A DNA stretch of 62,830 nt from Kitasatospora sp. A2-31 (GTDB taxonomy: Bacteria; Actinomycetota; Actinomycetes; Streptomycetales; Streptomycetaceae). The stretch's first letter is position 1; each line of letters opens with the position of its first letter. The translations under genes and the position numbers were made by a program. Positions 8,189 through 15,574 of the stretch are shown one piece after another. The stretch is taken from the NCBI RefSeq assembly GCF_022288725.1, contig NZ_JAKNTA010000002.1, positions 1-62,830 of the forward strand, in the 5' to 3' direction. The notes under the pieces are model-generated. The model was not told the origin of the DNA. It saw only the letters and a list, made by a program, of their open reading frames with translations, and ran no database searches.

Positions 8189-8641
8189 TCAATCGGTCGG
8201 TCCGACCGGCTTTCGGGGGTCGGCCGAGCCGGCCGCGCGCCGCGGGTCCGTCGGCTGCGCGGCCGCATCGGGGGCGAGGACGGAGCCGATGCGTTCCGCG
8301 GCGCCCTGGGTCTCCAGGTGCAGGCGCTTCATGTCCATCCCCGCGTCGCCGAGCACGGCGATCAGCCCCAGTTCGCCGATGGCCTGGGCGAAGAGGTAGC
8401 CGTCGCTGAATCTGGCCGTCGTGTGGCGCAGCGGCCCCCTTCCGGTCGCACTGCCGGCCCGGCGGGCGATGCCGACCGCGGCGGCGGTGAGCGCGGCGAG
8501 CACCTCGGGGTCGGCGGCGTCGTCGGTCTCGGCCGTGATCAGCAGTCCGTCGGCGGACGCCACGACCACGTCGGTGACCCCGACCACCCGGTCCCGGAGG
8601 AGCCGCATCTCGGCAGCCAGGTCGTCGCCCTTGATCGGCAT
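8189..8641 (-). CDS. roadblock/LC7 domain protein
   Basis: 150 residues. The roadblock domain spans about residues 5-115: LLRDRVVGVTDVVVASADGLLIT, then EVLAALTAAAVGIARR, and FAQAIGELGLIAVLGDAG. It is similar to the cvnB-type proteins of streptomycete conservons. A Pro/Ala-rich unstructured tail (about 30 residues) follows. Conservons also encode a sensor-like kinase (cvnA) and a Ras-like GTPase (cvnD); neither is here, so this is not a complete conservon. Confidence 0.8.
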   Translation of the reverse strand: MPIKGDDLAAEMRLLRDRVVGVTDVVVASADGLLITAETDDAADPEVLAALTAAAVGIARRAGSATGRGPLRHTTARFSDGYLFAQAIGELGLIAVLGDAGMDMKRLHLETQGAAERIGSVLAPDAAAQPTDPRRAAGSADPRKPVGPTD

Positions 8642-8670
8642 GGTGCTCCTGTATCTGTTCGTTCGTTCAC

Positions 8671-8744
8671 GGGGGTTCTCGCGAGGGGGGTTCTCGCGAG
8701 GGGGATTCTCGGGAGGGGGTCTCGCGAAGGAGGGGTTCGCGAGA
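8671..8744. repeat. tandem 13-17 bp repeat with TCGCGA cores
   Basis: About five imperfect tandem copies of a G-run plus TTCTCGCGA unit, in the 249-bp spacer between the PATAN-type gene and the roadblock gene. Every good copy carries the palindrome TCGCGA. It may be a simple-sequence array or a series of binding sites in the leader of the roadblock gene. Confidence 0.6.
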
Positions 8745-8890
8745 GGGCGGCGAGCTTCCGGCGGGGCGTGCGAGGGATTGCACGGTGTTTCCGCAGCAGG
8801 CTCCGCCGGAACTTCTCGAGGGTTCGGTGCGGAGTCCGCCGGGATCCTTCCTCCGGGTTCGAAGGGCTCTCCGCGCTTCGGCGGGGCCTT

Positions 8891-9823
8891 TCAGGGGAGC
8901 CGGTCGGAGATCGGCCGCAGCGGGAACAGTTCGGTGATCCGGCTGGCCCCGCGCTGCCGCAGTGGAAGCGCCGGCCGGTCGGGGCGCGGACCGGCCGCCA
9001 GCGGTGGCGCCCCGGTGCCCGGCGAACCGAAGGGGCGGCCGAGCTCGTCCGCCGTTCCGATCGGGCGGAGCGTTCCGGGGGCCCCGGGCGCTCCGGCCGA
9101 CCGGACCAGGCCCTCGCCGTGCATGCGCGCCATCTCGACGGTCACCGCGTACAGGCTCCGCCCGAGGAGGAAGGCGATGTCGCGGGCGCTGCGGCGCCCG
9201 TTGACGCGGACCAGGATCTCGCGCCGGTCGCCGTTCACCGGCGAGCCGTCCGGGTTCGCCGGCCCGTCGAGGAGGGCGGTGCCCGTCACCGTCCGCAGGG
9301 GGCGGCTGTGGAAGGGCGCGTGGGGCGCGGCGAGCGAGGCGAGCACCCCGATCCGGCGTTCGGCCTCCTGGAGCAGCCAGTCCGCGTCGATGCCCTCCGG
9401 CGCAGCGAGGTGCTGGAAGGGGGCGCCCGGATCGAAGGAGAACCCGTCGATCCGACCCATGCCGATGGCCAGCGCCGCGTCCAGCGCCGCCATCAGGCAG
9501 ACCAGTTGGAGCTCGGCCGGACCGACCAGCCCGCGGGCGACCAGCTCGGCCCCGGCCCGGTCGCCCGCCTCGCCGGCCCGCAGGGCGGTGGACCAGTCGG
9601 ACTCGCTCACCCGGCCGGAGTGCAGCAGCAGGGTCTCCACGCCCGGGGCGCCGGGTGAGGAGACCTCGACGACGGCGCCCGTCCGGAAGTGGAACTGGCC
9701 GCCGGGGTCGCCGGCGACCTGCAGGGAGCCGGAGAGCTCGCCGGTCCGGGCCCTCCGCCGGATCTCGGAGGTGACGGACACCAGGGAGTCGCGGTGTTCC
9801 GCCGACCATTCGACTTCTGGCAT
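8891..9823 (-). CDS. PATAN/DUF4388-like regulatory protein
   Basis: 310 residues. The N-terminal 150 residues fit the DUF4388 (PATAN) pattern: a short Gly-containing strand pair GELSGSLQV, QFHFRTGAVVEVSSP, LLLHSGRVSESDW, and helices that end with GFSFDPGAPF. A later segment (REILVRVNGRRSARDIAFL to HGEGLVRS) looks like a winged helix. ATG 9823 follows GGGGAA. It leads a minus-strand set with two roadblock proteins and a DUF574 methyltransferase. In other bacteria PATAN proteins often accompany response regulators and GTPase switches. Confidence 0.6.
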   Translation of the reverse strand: MPEVEWSAEHRDSLVSVTSEIRRRARTGELSGSLQVAGDPGGQFHFRTGAVVEVSSPGAPGVETLLLHSGRVSESDWSTALRAGEAGDRAGAELVARGLVGPAELQLVCLMAALDAALAIGMGRIDGFSFDPGAPFQHLAAPEGIDADWLLQEAERRIGVLASLAAPHAPFHSRPLRTVTGTALLDGPANPDGSPVNGDRREILVRVNGRRSARDIAFLLGRSLYAVTVEMARMHGEGLVRSAGAPGAPGTLRPIGTADELGRPFGSPGTGAPPLAAGPRPDRPALPLRQRGASRITELFPLRPISDRLP

Positions 9824-9994
9824 GTTCCCCGCAATCGCCCGTCTTGAGTGCTTTCGACTTCGGATTCGGACTCTAGCCGCAGGGTCGAATCCGCAATCGG
9901 GGAGACCGGAATCGACCGCAAGACTCGAATATCCGGGCATATGACAATCGGATGATGACCGGTGGTGTCGGAATTCGCGGTGATCTGTCCGGCT

Positions 9995-10058
9995 CGCGGT
10001 CGGTGCGGGGCCGGTACGCGGTCGGTGCCGGGCCGGTACGCGGTCGGTGCCGGGCCGG
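9995..10058. repeat. 22-bp tandem repeat, about 2.9 copies
   Basis: Copies at 9995-10016, 10017-10038 and a partial one at 10039-10058, differing by one base; the core is GCGGTCGGTGC followed by GGGCCGGTA. Intergenic between two minus-strand genes. Confidence 0.8.
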
Positions 10059-10143
10059 GCCGGGCCGGTGCGGGAGCGGGGCGCGGTCGTGACGGGGCCG
10101 GTGCGGCACTCGGGGGCCCCATCCGGCGGTCGGGTGGCACCGC

Positions 10144-10181
10144 GGCCCGGGGTGAGGAAACGATTCTCCTCGCCCCGGGCC
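10144..10181 (-). terminator. intrinsic-terminator-like hairpin of the lysozyme gene
   Basis: A 15-bp stem (GGCCCGGGGTGAGGA against its complement with one G-T wobble) with an 8-nt loop, ending 20 bases beyond the stop codon of the minus-strand lysozyme gene. Confidence 0.7.
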
Positions 10182-10200
10182 TTGGTGTGCTCGGTCGGGA

Positions 10201-11145
10201 TCAGCCGTTGGCGAGAGCCTGGAGGCGGTCGTAGGCGCCGTTGAAGAGGTTCTGGTCGCCGGGGAAGGTGCCGGAGTCCGCGTACTGCCAGAAGGTCTGG
10301 TAGCTCCAGCCGTTGGGGAGCGTGCCGACGGCGGAGGAGTAGCGGGCGATCCAGAGCGGATTGGTGGACCCGAAGCCGCCGTAGTTGCCGGTGCAGGTGG
10401 CCCACCAGTTGGTGGTCGTGTAGATGGTGGGGTAGCGGCCGGTGCGGGAGCGGACGGTGTCGCTGAACGAGCGGATCCAGCCGACCATGCCGCTCTGGCT
10501 GAGGCCGTAGCAGGTGGCGCCGTAGGGGTTGTACTCGATGTCGAGGGCGGGCGGCAGCGTCCTGCCGTCGCGGGACCAGCCGCCGCCGTGGTCGACGAAC
10601 CAGTTGGCCTGGGCGGAGCCGGAGGAACGGTCCGGGAGGGCGAAGTGGTAGGCCCCGCGGATCAGCCCGGCGTTGTAGGAGCCGTTGTACTGCTGGGCGA
10701 AGTAGGGGTTCCGGTAGGTGGTCCCCTCGGTGGCCTTGACGTAGGCGAAGCGGGCGCCCGCGGAGGCCACCGAGGACCAGTTGACGTTCCCCTGGTAGCT
10801 GGCGACGTCCAGCCCGGGGGTCTGGGTGACGGCGAGGGCGGCGATCCCGGCGGTGCTGCCTCTGCCCTCGTGGGCGGCGACGGTGGAGCCGGCGAAGTCG
10901 CGTTCGGGGTGGATCGGCGGCAGGTGCCGGTCCGCCTGCTCGGTGGTCGAGGGCGCTTCGGTGGTCGAGGGCGCTTCGGTGGTGGCGGAGGTCTCGGCGG
11001 GCGCGGGGTCGGCCGCGTAGGCCGGAGCGGTGGTGCCGGCGGCCAGGGCGACCGCCGCGGCGAGCGCGGCGAGGACGGGGAGCCTGCGGGCTTTCGGGGT
11101 TTCGGTGGTACCGGTGGGGCTGGCGGAGCGGGAAGTGCTGGGCAT
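10201..11145 (-). CDS. secreted GH25 lysozyme (Cellosyl-type muramidase)
   Basis: 314 residues. It has a long basic n-region and signal peptide ending APAYAADP, a Thr/Glu/Pro-rich linker with a short tandem repeat (TTEAPSTTEAPSTTEQ), then a GH25 domain from about residue 110 to the end. GLDVASYQG at the barrel start, GAYHFALP, and ALDIEYNPYG (catalytic Asp and Glu in DIE) are family hallmarks, as is the terminal TFWQYADSG. It hydrolyses the beta-1,4 link between MurNAc and GlcNAc in peptidoglycan. ATG 11145 follows AGAGGAG. No separate wall-binding domain is present. Confidence 0.92.
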   Translation of the reverse strand: MPSTSRSASPTGTTETPKARRLPVLAALAAAVALAAGTTAPAYAADPAPAETSATTEAPSTTEAPSTTEQADRHLPPIHPERDFAGSTVAAHEGRGSTAGIAALAVTQTPGLDVASYQGNVNWSSVASAGARFAYVKATEGTTYRNPYFAQQYNGSYNAGLIRGAYHFALPDRSSGSAQANWFVDHGGGWSRDGRTLPPALDIEYNPYGATCYGLSQSGMVGWIRSFSDTVRSRTGRYPTIYTTTNWWATCTGNYGGFGSTNPLWIARYSSAVGTLPNGWSYQTFWQYADSGTFPGDQNLFNGAYDRLQALANG

Positions 11146-11363
11146 GAACACTCCTCTGGTCCGGTTCTGACGACCCGTGGACAGCGGTACGGCCGGTGCG
11201 CCGGTGCGGGCCCGGCCGGGAGCAGAGTAGCCATGTCCCCGCCAGGCCGCCAGGTATCGCGGGTCACATACTGACCGGTCGTCACATGTGTTCGCCTGAC
11301 GCCCCGGCGTCCGGACCGGACCGGTGGACGGTCGGATTCCGGGGCGTTGCCGCGGCGGTCGGC

Positions 11364-11780
11364 TCAGGAGCGCGGCTGGATGATGTCGACCAACCAGGTG
11401 ATGCCGTAGCGGTCGGTGCACATGCCGAAGATGTCGCCCCACATCTGCTTCTCCATCGGCACCATGACGGTGCCGCCGGCGGAGAGCTTCTCCCAGTAGC
11501 CGCGCAGCTCGCCCTCGTCCTCGCCGCTCACGCTCACCGAGATGCGGCCGCCGGAGGCGTCCTGGTCGGCCTGCGGACTGTCGGCGCCCATGAGGGTGAA
11601 GCTGGCGGTGGTGGTGAGCATGCTGTGCATGATCCGATCGGCTCCGCCGCCGGCCTCGGCCTGGCCGAAGTCGCCGTAGGTGTTGACGGTGAGTTCGCCG
11701 CCGAAGACTTCGCGGTAGAACTCCATGGCCTCGCGGGCGTTGCCGTTGAAGCCGATGTAGGGGTTGAGGATGGACGCCAT
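11364..11780 (-). CDS. VOC superfamily protein, PhnB-like
   Basis: 138 residues starting MASILNPYIGFNGNAREAMEFY, with two beta-alpha-beta-beta-beta halves. FGGELTVNTYGDFG, the HSMLTTTASFTLMGAD stretch and the terminal DRYGITWLVDI motif are typical of the PhnB-like VOC branch. These are dimeric and often of unknown substrate. Preceded by AAAGGGA. Monocistronic. Confidence 0.85.
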   Translation of the reverse strand: MASILNPYIGFNGNAREAMEFYREVFGGELTVNTYGDFGQAEAGGGADRIMHSMLTTTASFTLMGADSPQADQDASGGRISVSVSGEDEGELRGYWEKLSAGGTVMVPMEKQMWGDIFGMCTDRYGITWLVDIIQPRS

Positions 11781-12220
11781 CGCTTATCCCTTTCCTGACG
11801 GTATGTCCGTTCTGGCAGGGTAGGCGATGGCGAGCCGGCGGCCCCCGCGACGGCTCCTGACCGGCGCGGCGGACCCGCTCGTCGCCTGCCGGAGGCGTGC
11901 GCGGGCGGTCGGCCCCGGTCGGGCGCGGCCGGTCGGTCCGCGACTACCCTCGGCTACGGCCGCCGCACGGAGCGTGGCTCACCCGCCGGCCCGCGCGCCG
12001 TCCGAGGCCCCGGCGCGGGACGTCGGATCGGCCTACGTCCCGCGCCGCGGCCGCGGGAAGGCGGGCGCCCCGGCGGTGCCGGGGCGCCCGTCGGCCCGTG
12101 GGCGGACAATGGAGAGCCAGTGCCAGGGCGTGCCGGAAGGGAGGCCGCCGCCGAGACCGCGCGTGCGGGGCGGCCCCGCGGCCCGAGCACCCCTGTCCGG
12201 TCGCCGACCGGGAGGTGCCC
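11781..12220. other. intergenic region between VOC and hypothetical genes
   Basis: 440 bases between divergent genes. A plus-strand open frame from 11827 is Arg/Pro-rich, without ribosome site or family resemblance, and is not called. A strong hairpin lies at 12063-12089. Nothing else recognised. Confidence 0.5.
12063..12089. terminator. 11-bp perfect GC hairpin
   Basis: GGGCGCCCCGG and its exact complement around a 5-nt loop, 130 bases before the hypothetical gene at 12221. It could be a leader hairpin or a terminator of an unrecognised transcript; direction is not determined. Confidence 0.4.
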
Positions 12221-12736
12221 ATGCCGACCGCCCCCGTTCTCCGCCGCAGCGCCCTGCTGCCGCGCCTCGCCCGCGCCGTGCACTGGCCCGGGCGCCGCCG
12301 CCCGCCGCCGCGTCCCGACCGGACGGCCCAGCTGACCCGCCTGGCGGACGTCCTGGCCGAGGCGGTCGCCGAGCAGGCGCCGACGGACCTGGTGGTGGCC
12401 GGCTGCGGCGAGCCGGGCCCGGTGCCCGGCACGCTGGCCCGGGCCACCGGCCTGCAGGCCGTGCGCTGGTCCCGGCTCGCGACCAGGCTCCGGGACCTGC
12501 CCGCCGACGGCGACGTCGCCGGGCTGCGGGAGCACGCGCTCCGGCTGGTGCTCTACCACGAGTGGATGCTGCGGCACTCCGCCGACCTGGCCTTCACGTC
12601 CCACCCGGACGCGCGCACCGAGCAGGCCCGGCTCCGGATCAACGGCCTCGGTGCGCCGGCCGACCGGTTGCGCGAGCTCTACCTCTTGGTTCGTGCGGAG
12701 TCCGACCGCACCCGCCGGGAGCGGGCGGGGCCCTGA
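12221..12736 (+). CDS. hypothetical protein
   Basis: 171 residues, no family recognised. ATG 12221 has a near-ideal GGAGG five bases upstream. The N-terminus is Arg/Pro-rich (PGRRRPPPRPDRT). The rest looks helical and charged, with a repeated Leu/Arg pattern (LADVLAEAVAEQ, LRLVLYHEWMLRH, ADRLRELYLLVRAE). No signal peptide or membrane segment. It ends 27 bases from the convergent collagenase stop. Confidence 0.55.
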   Translation: MPTAPVLRRSALLPRLARAVHWPGRRRPPPRPDRTAQLTRLADVLAEAVAEQAPTDLVVAGCGEPGPVPGTLARATGLQAVRWSRLATRLRDLPADGDVAGLREHALRLVLYHEWMLRHSADLAFTSHPDARTEQARLRINGLGAPADRLRELYLLVRAESDRTRRERAGP

Positions 12737-12763
12737 ACGGCGGCCCGGCCCGGCCCCCGGGGG

Positions 12764-15088
12764 TCACCGGCGCAGGGGGCCTTCGCAGGTGTAGTCGGCG
12801 GTGCCGGCCCGGCCGTCCGGCCAGACGTCGACCTTGCCGAACCAGCAGTTCATGTCGGCGAGGTTGTTGGCGGCGTCGCCGCCGCGCGCCAGCAGGTAGT
12901 AGTCGACCGTCGAGGCCATGTCCTGGCGGATCCGGCCGGTGTCGGCCGCGTCGGTGAGGTTGGCGGTGATGCGCCCGTTGCAGCTGAAGCGCATCTTGTT
13001 GTCCCAGTCGGCGTTGTCCTTGCAGACCGGGGTGTTCTGGGTGGCGGCGGCGAAGGCGGACTGCACCTCCGAGGCCCAGGCGTAGTTCAGCCGGCTGTTG
13101 GCCGTGTAGTCGGTGTCGGGCACGAAGAGTTCCGCGGCCCGGGGGAGTGCGGCGTCGACGAACGCCGTGTACTCGGCCTGGAGTACGGCGTCCCGGCCGA
13201 GGCGGTCGCGCCAGGCGTCGTAACCGGCCCTGTCGTCGGCGCGCAGCAGCCGGTACATCTCGGCCAGCCGGTCGGGGTGCTTCTCGCCGAGCAGGTTGAA
13301 GAAGGCCGCCGCGTACGGGTAGGCGCGGAAGCCGAGGCTGCTCCAGGTGGCGTGCAGGACCTGGTCGACCGTCAGGCGCGGGTTGCCCTGGCGGAGGTCG
13401 GCCGCGATGCCGTCCACCATGTTCTTGCGGAGCCTGACGCCGTCGTCGCGGGTGGCGCCGGCGAAGTACTCGGCAGTGCCCTCGTTCATGGCGAAGGTGG
13501 CGTCCCCCGGCCAGCGGGTGGTGTAGCCGGACTCGGGGATGGCCCAGCGGGCGTTCAGGTAGTGGGTGTACTCGTGGCGGAACAGCTCCTCCAGGCTCAG
13601 GTACGACTCCACGCCGACCACCCGCTGGTAGGTGTAGAAGGTGGAGCGGTCCTCCAGGAACATGCCGCCGTTGTTGACGTCGGCGATGCCGGCGAGCAGC
13701 CGCTGGAGGTTCCTGTAGTGGGTCTTGGTGTCGTAGAGCTGGACGGTGAGCACGGGGTGCTCGTCGCCGGCCAGCGGCTGGTCGGTTCCGATGGTGCGGA
13801 AGAACTGGGCCTTGACCTGCTTGGTGGCGTAGTAGAGCTGGTCGGCGGTGGCGCGGTCGAGCGCGGTGCGGACGACCAGGGCGCCGTTGTCGTAGCTGTA
13901 GGTGTGGGGGAAGATCTCCGGGTCGACGTCCGAGGGGCACGCCCGGTACGGGGCGCATGCCTTGATGGCGGCGGCCCCCGCGGCGAGGGCGCCCCACTGG
14001 TAGCTCAGCCGGCCGTAGGTGTCGGTGACGTTCCGGAACACCCACGGCAACCGGCCGGCGACCTCGTCGGTCAGGCCGGGGAGGGCGCCGATCCGGGTGT
14101 ACTCCAGCATGGCGTCGGCGACGGTCCAGTCGCTCTTCGTGCCCTTGAGGTGGGTGTAGCCGGCGTAGGAGCGGAAGGCCTCGCGGTAGTCCGCGTCGGC
14201 GGCGACGGCGGCCCGGAACGTGCCCCGCGGGTCCTCGGCGACGTTCTCGATGCCCTGGTAGTTGATCCGGAGGGCGCCGTAGACGGCCCAGTTCCAGCCC
14301 TCGTCGCCGATGGCGCCGCTGCCCGCGGCGAAGTACGGAAGGACCCGCTTGATCAGCCCGAGGCGGTTGGTCCGCAGAGTGGGCGCGGTACTGGTGTGCA
14401 GCAGCTCCCCCAGGGCCCAGCCGTTGGCCGTGGTGACCTCGAAGACCCGCGGATTGGCGGTGTAGTCGTGGATGGCGCGCTCGATCGCGGCGACGGTCCC
14501 GGCGTCCTTGACGTCGATCTCGTCGTGGTCGTAGTCGAAGAGGATCGCGACGTGCAGGAAGTACCAGAGTCCGCGCTGGTTGTGGTTGTTGGCGTTGTCG
14601 AAGGACGGTGCCAGTGCGCTCACCTTGGCGGCGACGGCCTGGACGTACGCCGGCGTGATGAGTCCGGTGAAACGGGCGTCCCAGCTTCCCAGCAGGGGCA
14701 GCAGGCAGTCGTCGTAGGTGTGGGCCGGGTCGGCGAGGAAGTCCGCGACCTCGGACGGGCCGAGCGCGGTGAAGGCCTCGCGGCTGCACGAGGCGTCGTG
14801 GGCGGCGGCGAGCCCCGCCGGTGCGACCGGTGCGGCGGCCGGCTCGCCGGCGGGCGAACCGCCGGGTGCGCCGGGCCGGGGGTCGGTGTTTGGCCCGAGA
14901 CGCTCGGCGCCGTCCCAGCCCGCCGGGGCCGGAACGCCGGTGCCGCCCGACCTGGTCGGGGCCGCTGCCGCGGGAGTGGGGGCATCGGCCGCGACGGCCG
15001 GTCGGGCGCTCTGGATCAGCGGGGCCGCGAGCGTGACGGCCACGGCGGCCGAGAGCAGGGTGCTCCGCAGGCGTAGCTTGGTGGACAC
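12764..15088 (-). CDS. secreted collagenase, M9 peptidase family
   Basis: 774 residues. A signal peptide (about 1-34, ending ARPAVAADA), a Pro/Ala/Gly linker to about 95, an all-helical activator-type region, then the gluzincin domain with HEYTH at 505-509 (Zn ligands His505 and His509, catalytic Glu506). The likely third ligand Glu536 is in the MNEGTAEYF segment. M9 collagenases cut native collagen. The C-terminal 110 residues after the helper domain contain cysteines but no clear PKD or collagen-binding module. GTG 15088 follows GAGGAG by five bases; longer frames lack a site. Confidence 0.88.
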   Translation of the reverse strand: MSTKLRLRSTLLSAAVAVTLAAPLIQSARPAVAADAPTPAAAAPTRSGGTGVPAPAGWDGAERLGPNTDPRPGAPGGSPAGEPAAAPVAPAGLAAAHDASCSREAFTALGPSEVADFLADPAHTYDDCLLPLLGSWDARFTGLITPAYVQAVAAKVSALAPSFDNANNHNQRGLWYFLHVAILFDYDHDEIDVKDAGTVAAIERAIHDYTANPRVFEVTTANGWALGELLHTSTAPTLRTNRLGLIKRVLPYFAAGSGAIGDEGWNWAVYGALRINYQGIENVAEDPRGTFRAAVAADADYREAFRSYAGYTHLKGTKSDWTVADAMLEYTRIGALPGLTDEVAGRLPWVFRNVTDTYGRLSYQWGALAAGAAAIKACAPYRACPSDVDPEIFPHTYSYDNGALVVRTALDRATADQLYYATKQVKAQFFRTIGTDQPLAGDEHPVLTVQLYDTKTHYRNLQRLLAGIADVNNGGMFLEDRSTFYTYQRVVGVESYLSLEELFRHEYTHYLNARWAIPESGYTTRWPGDATFAMNEGTAEYFAGATRDDGVRLRKNMVDGIAADLRQGNPRLTVDQVLHATWSSLGFRAYPYAAAFFNLLGEKHPDRLAEMYRLLRADDRAGYDAWRDRLGRDAVLQAEYTAFVDAALPRAAELFVPDTDYTANSRLNYAWASEVQSAFAAATQNTPVCKDNADWDNKMRFSCNGRITANLTDAADTGRIRQDMASTVDYYLLARGGDAANNLADMNCWFGKVDVWPDGRAGTADYTCEGPLRR

Positions 15089-15250
15089 CAATTCTCCTCT
15101 GTAAGTGGGGTGTTGGGATTCTGGTGTCGTGCATTGGCCGCGGCGCGGGCCCAGGGGAGTGGAGGTGGGGGTGCGCGCGGGCCGCCCCGGCACGCGGGGG
15201 TGGTGCGTGCCGGAGCGGCCGGCCGGGTGGAAGGACCGGCCGGTCCGGGC

Positions 15251-15298
15251 CCCGTACGGGGACATCCTGGAATCAGGGCAGGGGTGTTCCCGTACGGG
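15251..15298. promoter_or_regulatory. two identical CCCGTACGGG palindromes
   Basis: The 10-bp palindrome occurs at 15251-15260 and 15289-15298, 38 bp apart, between the promoter-like patch and the collagenase start. Candidate operator pair; alternatively the two copies could pair in the leader RNA. Confidence 0.45.
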
Positions 15299-15357
15299 AG
15301 TTGGAGGGGCGGCGGCGCCTGGTGGGAGGGGCAGGTCGCCGGCCGGTGGTACGTAAC

Positions 15358-15384
15358 ATAGTAATGTGAAATTGCAGTGCGCAA
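15358..15384 (-). promoter_or_regulatory. candidate promoter for collagenase
   Basis: On the minus strand, TTGCGC (15384-15379) and TACTAT (15363-15358) are separated by 15-16 bases in the most AT-rich patch of the region. Spacing is slightly short for a housekeeping promoter. Confidence 0.35.
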
Positions 15385-15574
15385 GGGTTCGCAGCAATGT
15401 CACCTTGTGTAGCCGGTGTGGCTGAACGGCGTCCGGTGCCGACCCGTGGGCGTCCAGCCGGACATGCCGAGGCGGGCCCGGTCGTGAGGCGGGCTGATGA
15501 GGTGCCAAGTCGCCGGTGGTGCCTCGGTGGAGCCGGCGGTTCGTTCACCCGGCGCGTCCGGCTCGCCGGGCCGG

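Larger units (their letters stand above)
9824..10200. other. intergenic region with tandem repeat and terminator
   Basis: 377 bases. Bases 9830-9960 are relatively AT-rich and contain the likely promoter of the PATAN-type gene. Then come the 22-bp tandem repeat at 9995-10058 and the lysozyme terminator at 10144-10181. No gene seen. Confidence 0.6.
15089..15574. other. upstream region of collagenase
   Basis: 486 bases. Holds a long leader for the collagenase gene with two CCCGTACGGG palindromes (15251, 15289), an AT-rich promoter-like patch at 15350-15390, and, nearer the MFS gene, GC-rich sequence with no recognised feature. Confidence 0.5.

Noticed and set aside
6059..10200. Complete conservon (cvnABCD)
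   Set aside because: Roadblock proteins are present, but no kinase-like, DUF742 or Ras-like GTPase gene is found.
11827..12957. Plus-strand ORF of 376 residues at the start of an intergenic region
   Set aside because: Arg/Pro-rich translation, no ribosome site; it runs through the real gene at 12221 in another frame.
12639..15134. 831-residue minus-strand frame offset from the collagenase
   Set aside because: Arg-rich noise in another frame of the collagenase gene, which has a signal peptide and the HEYTH zinc motif in its own frame.
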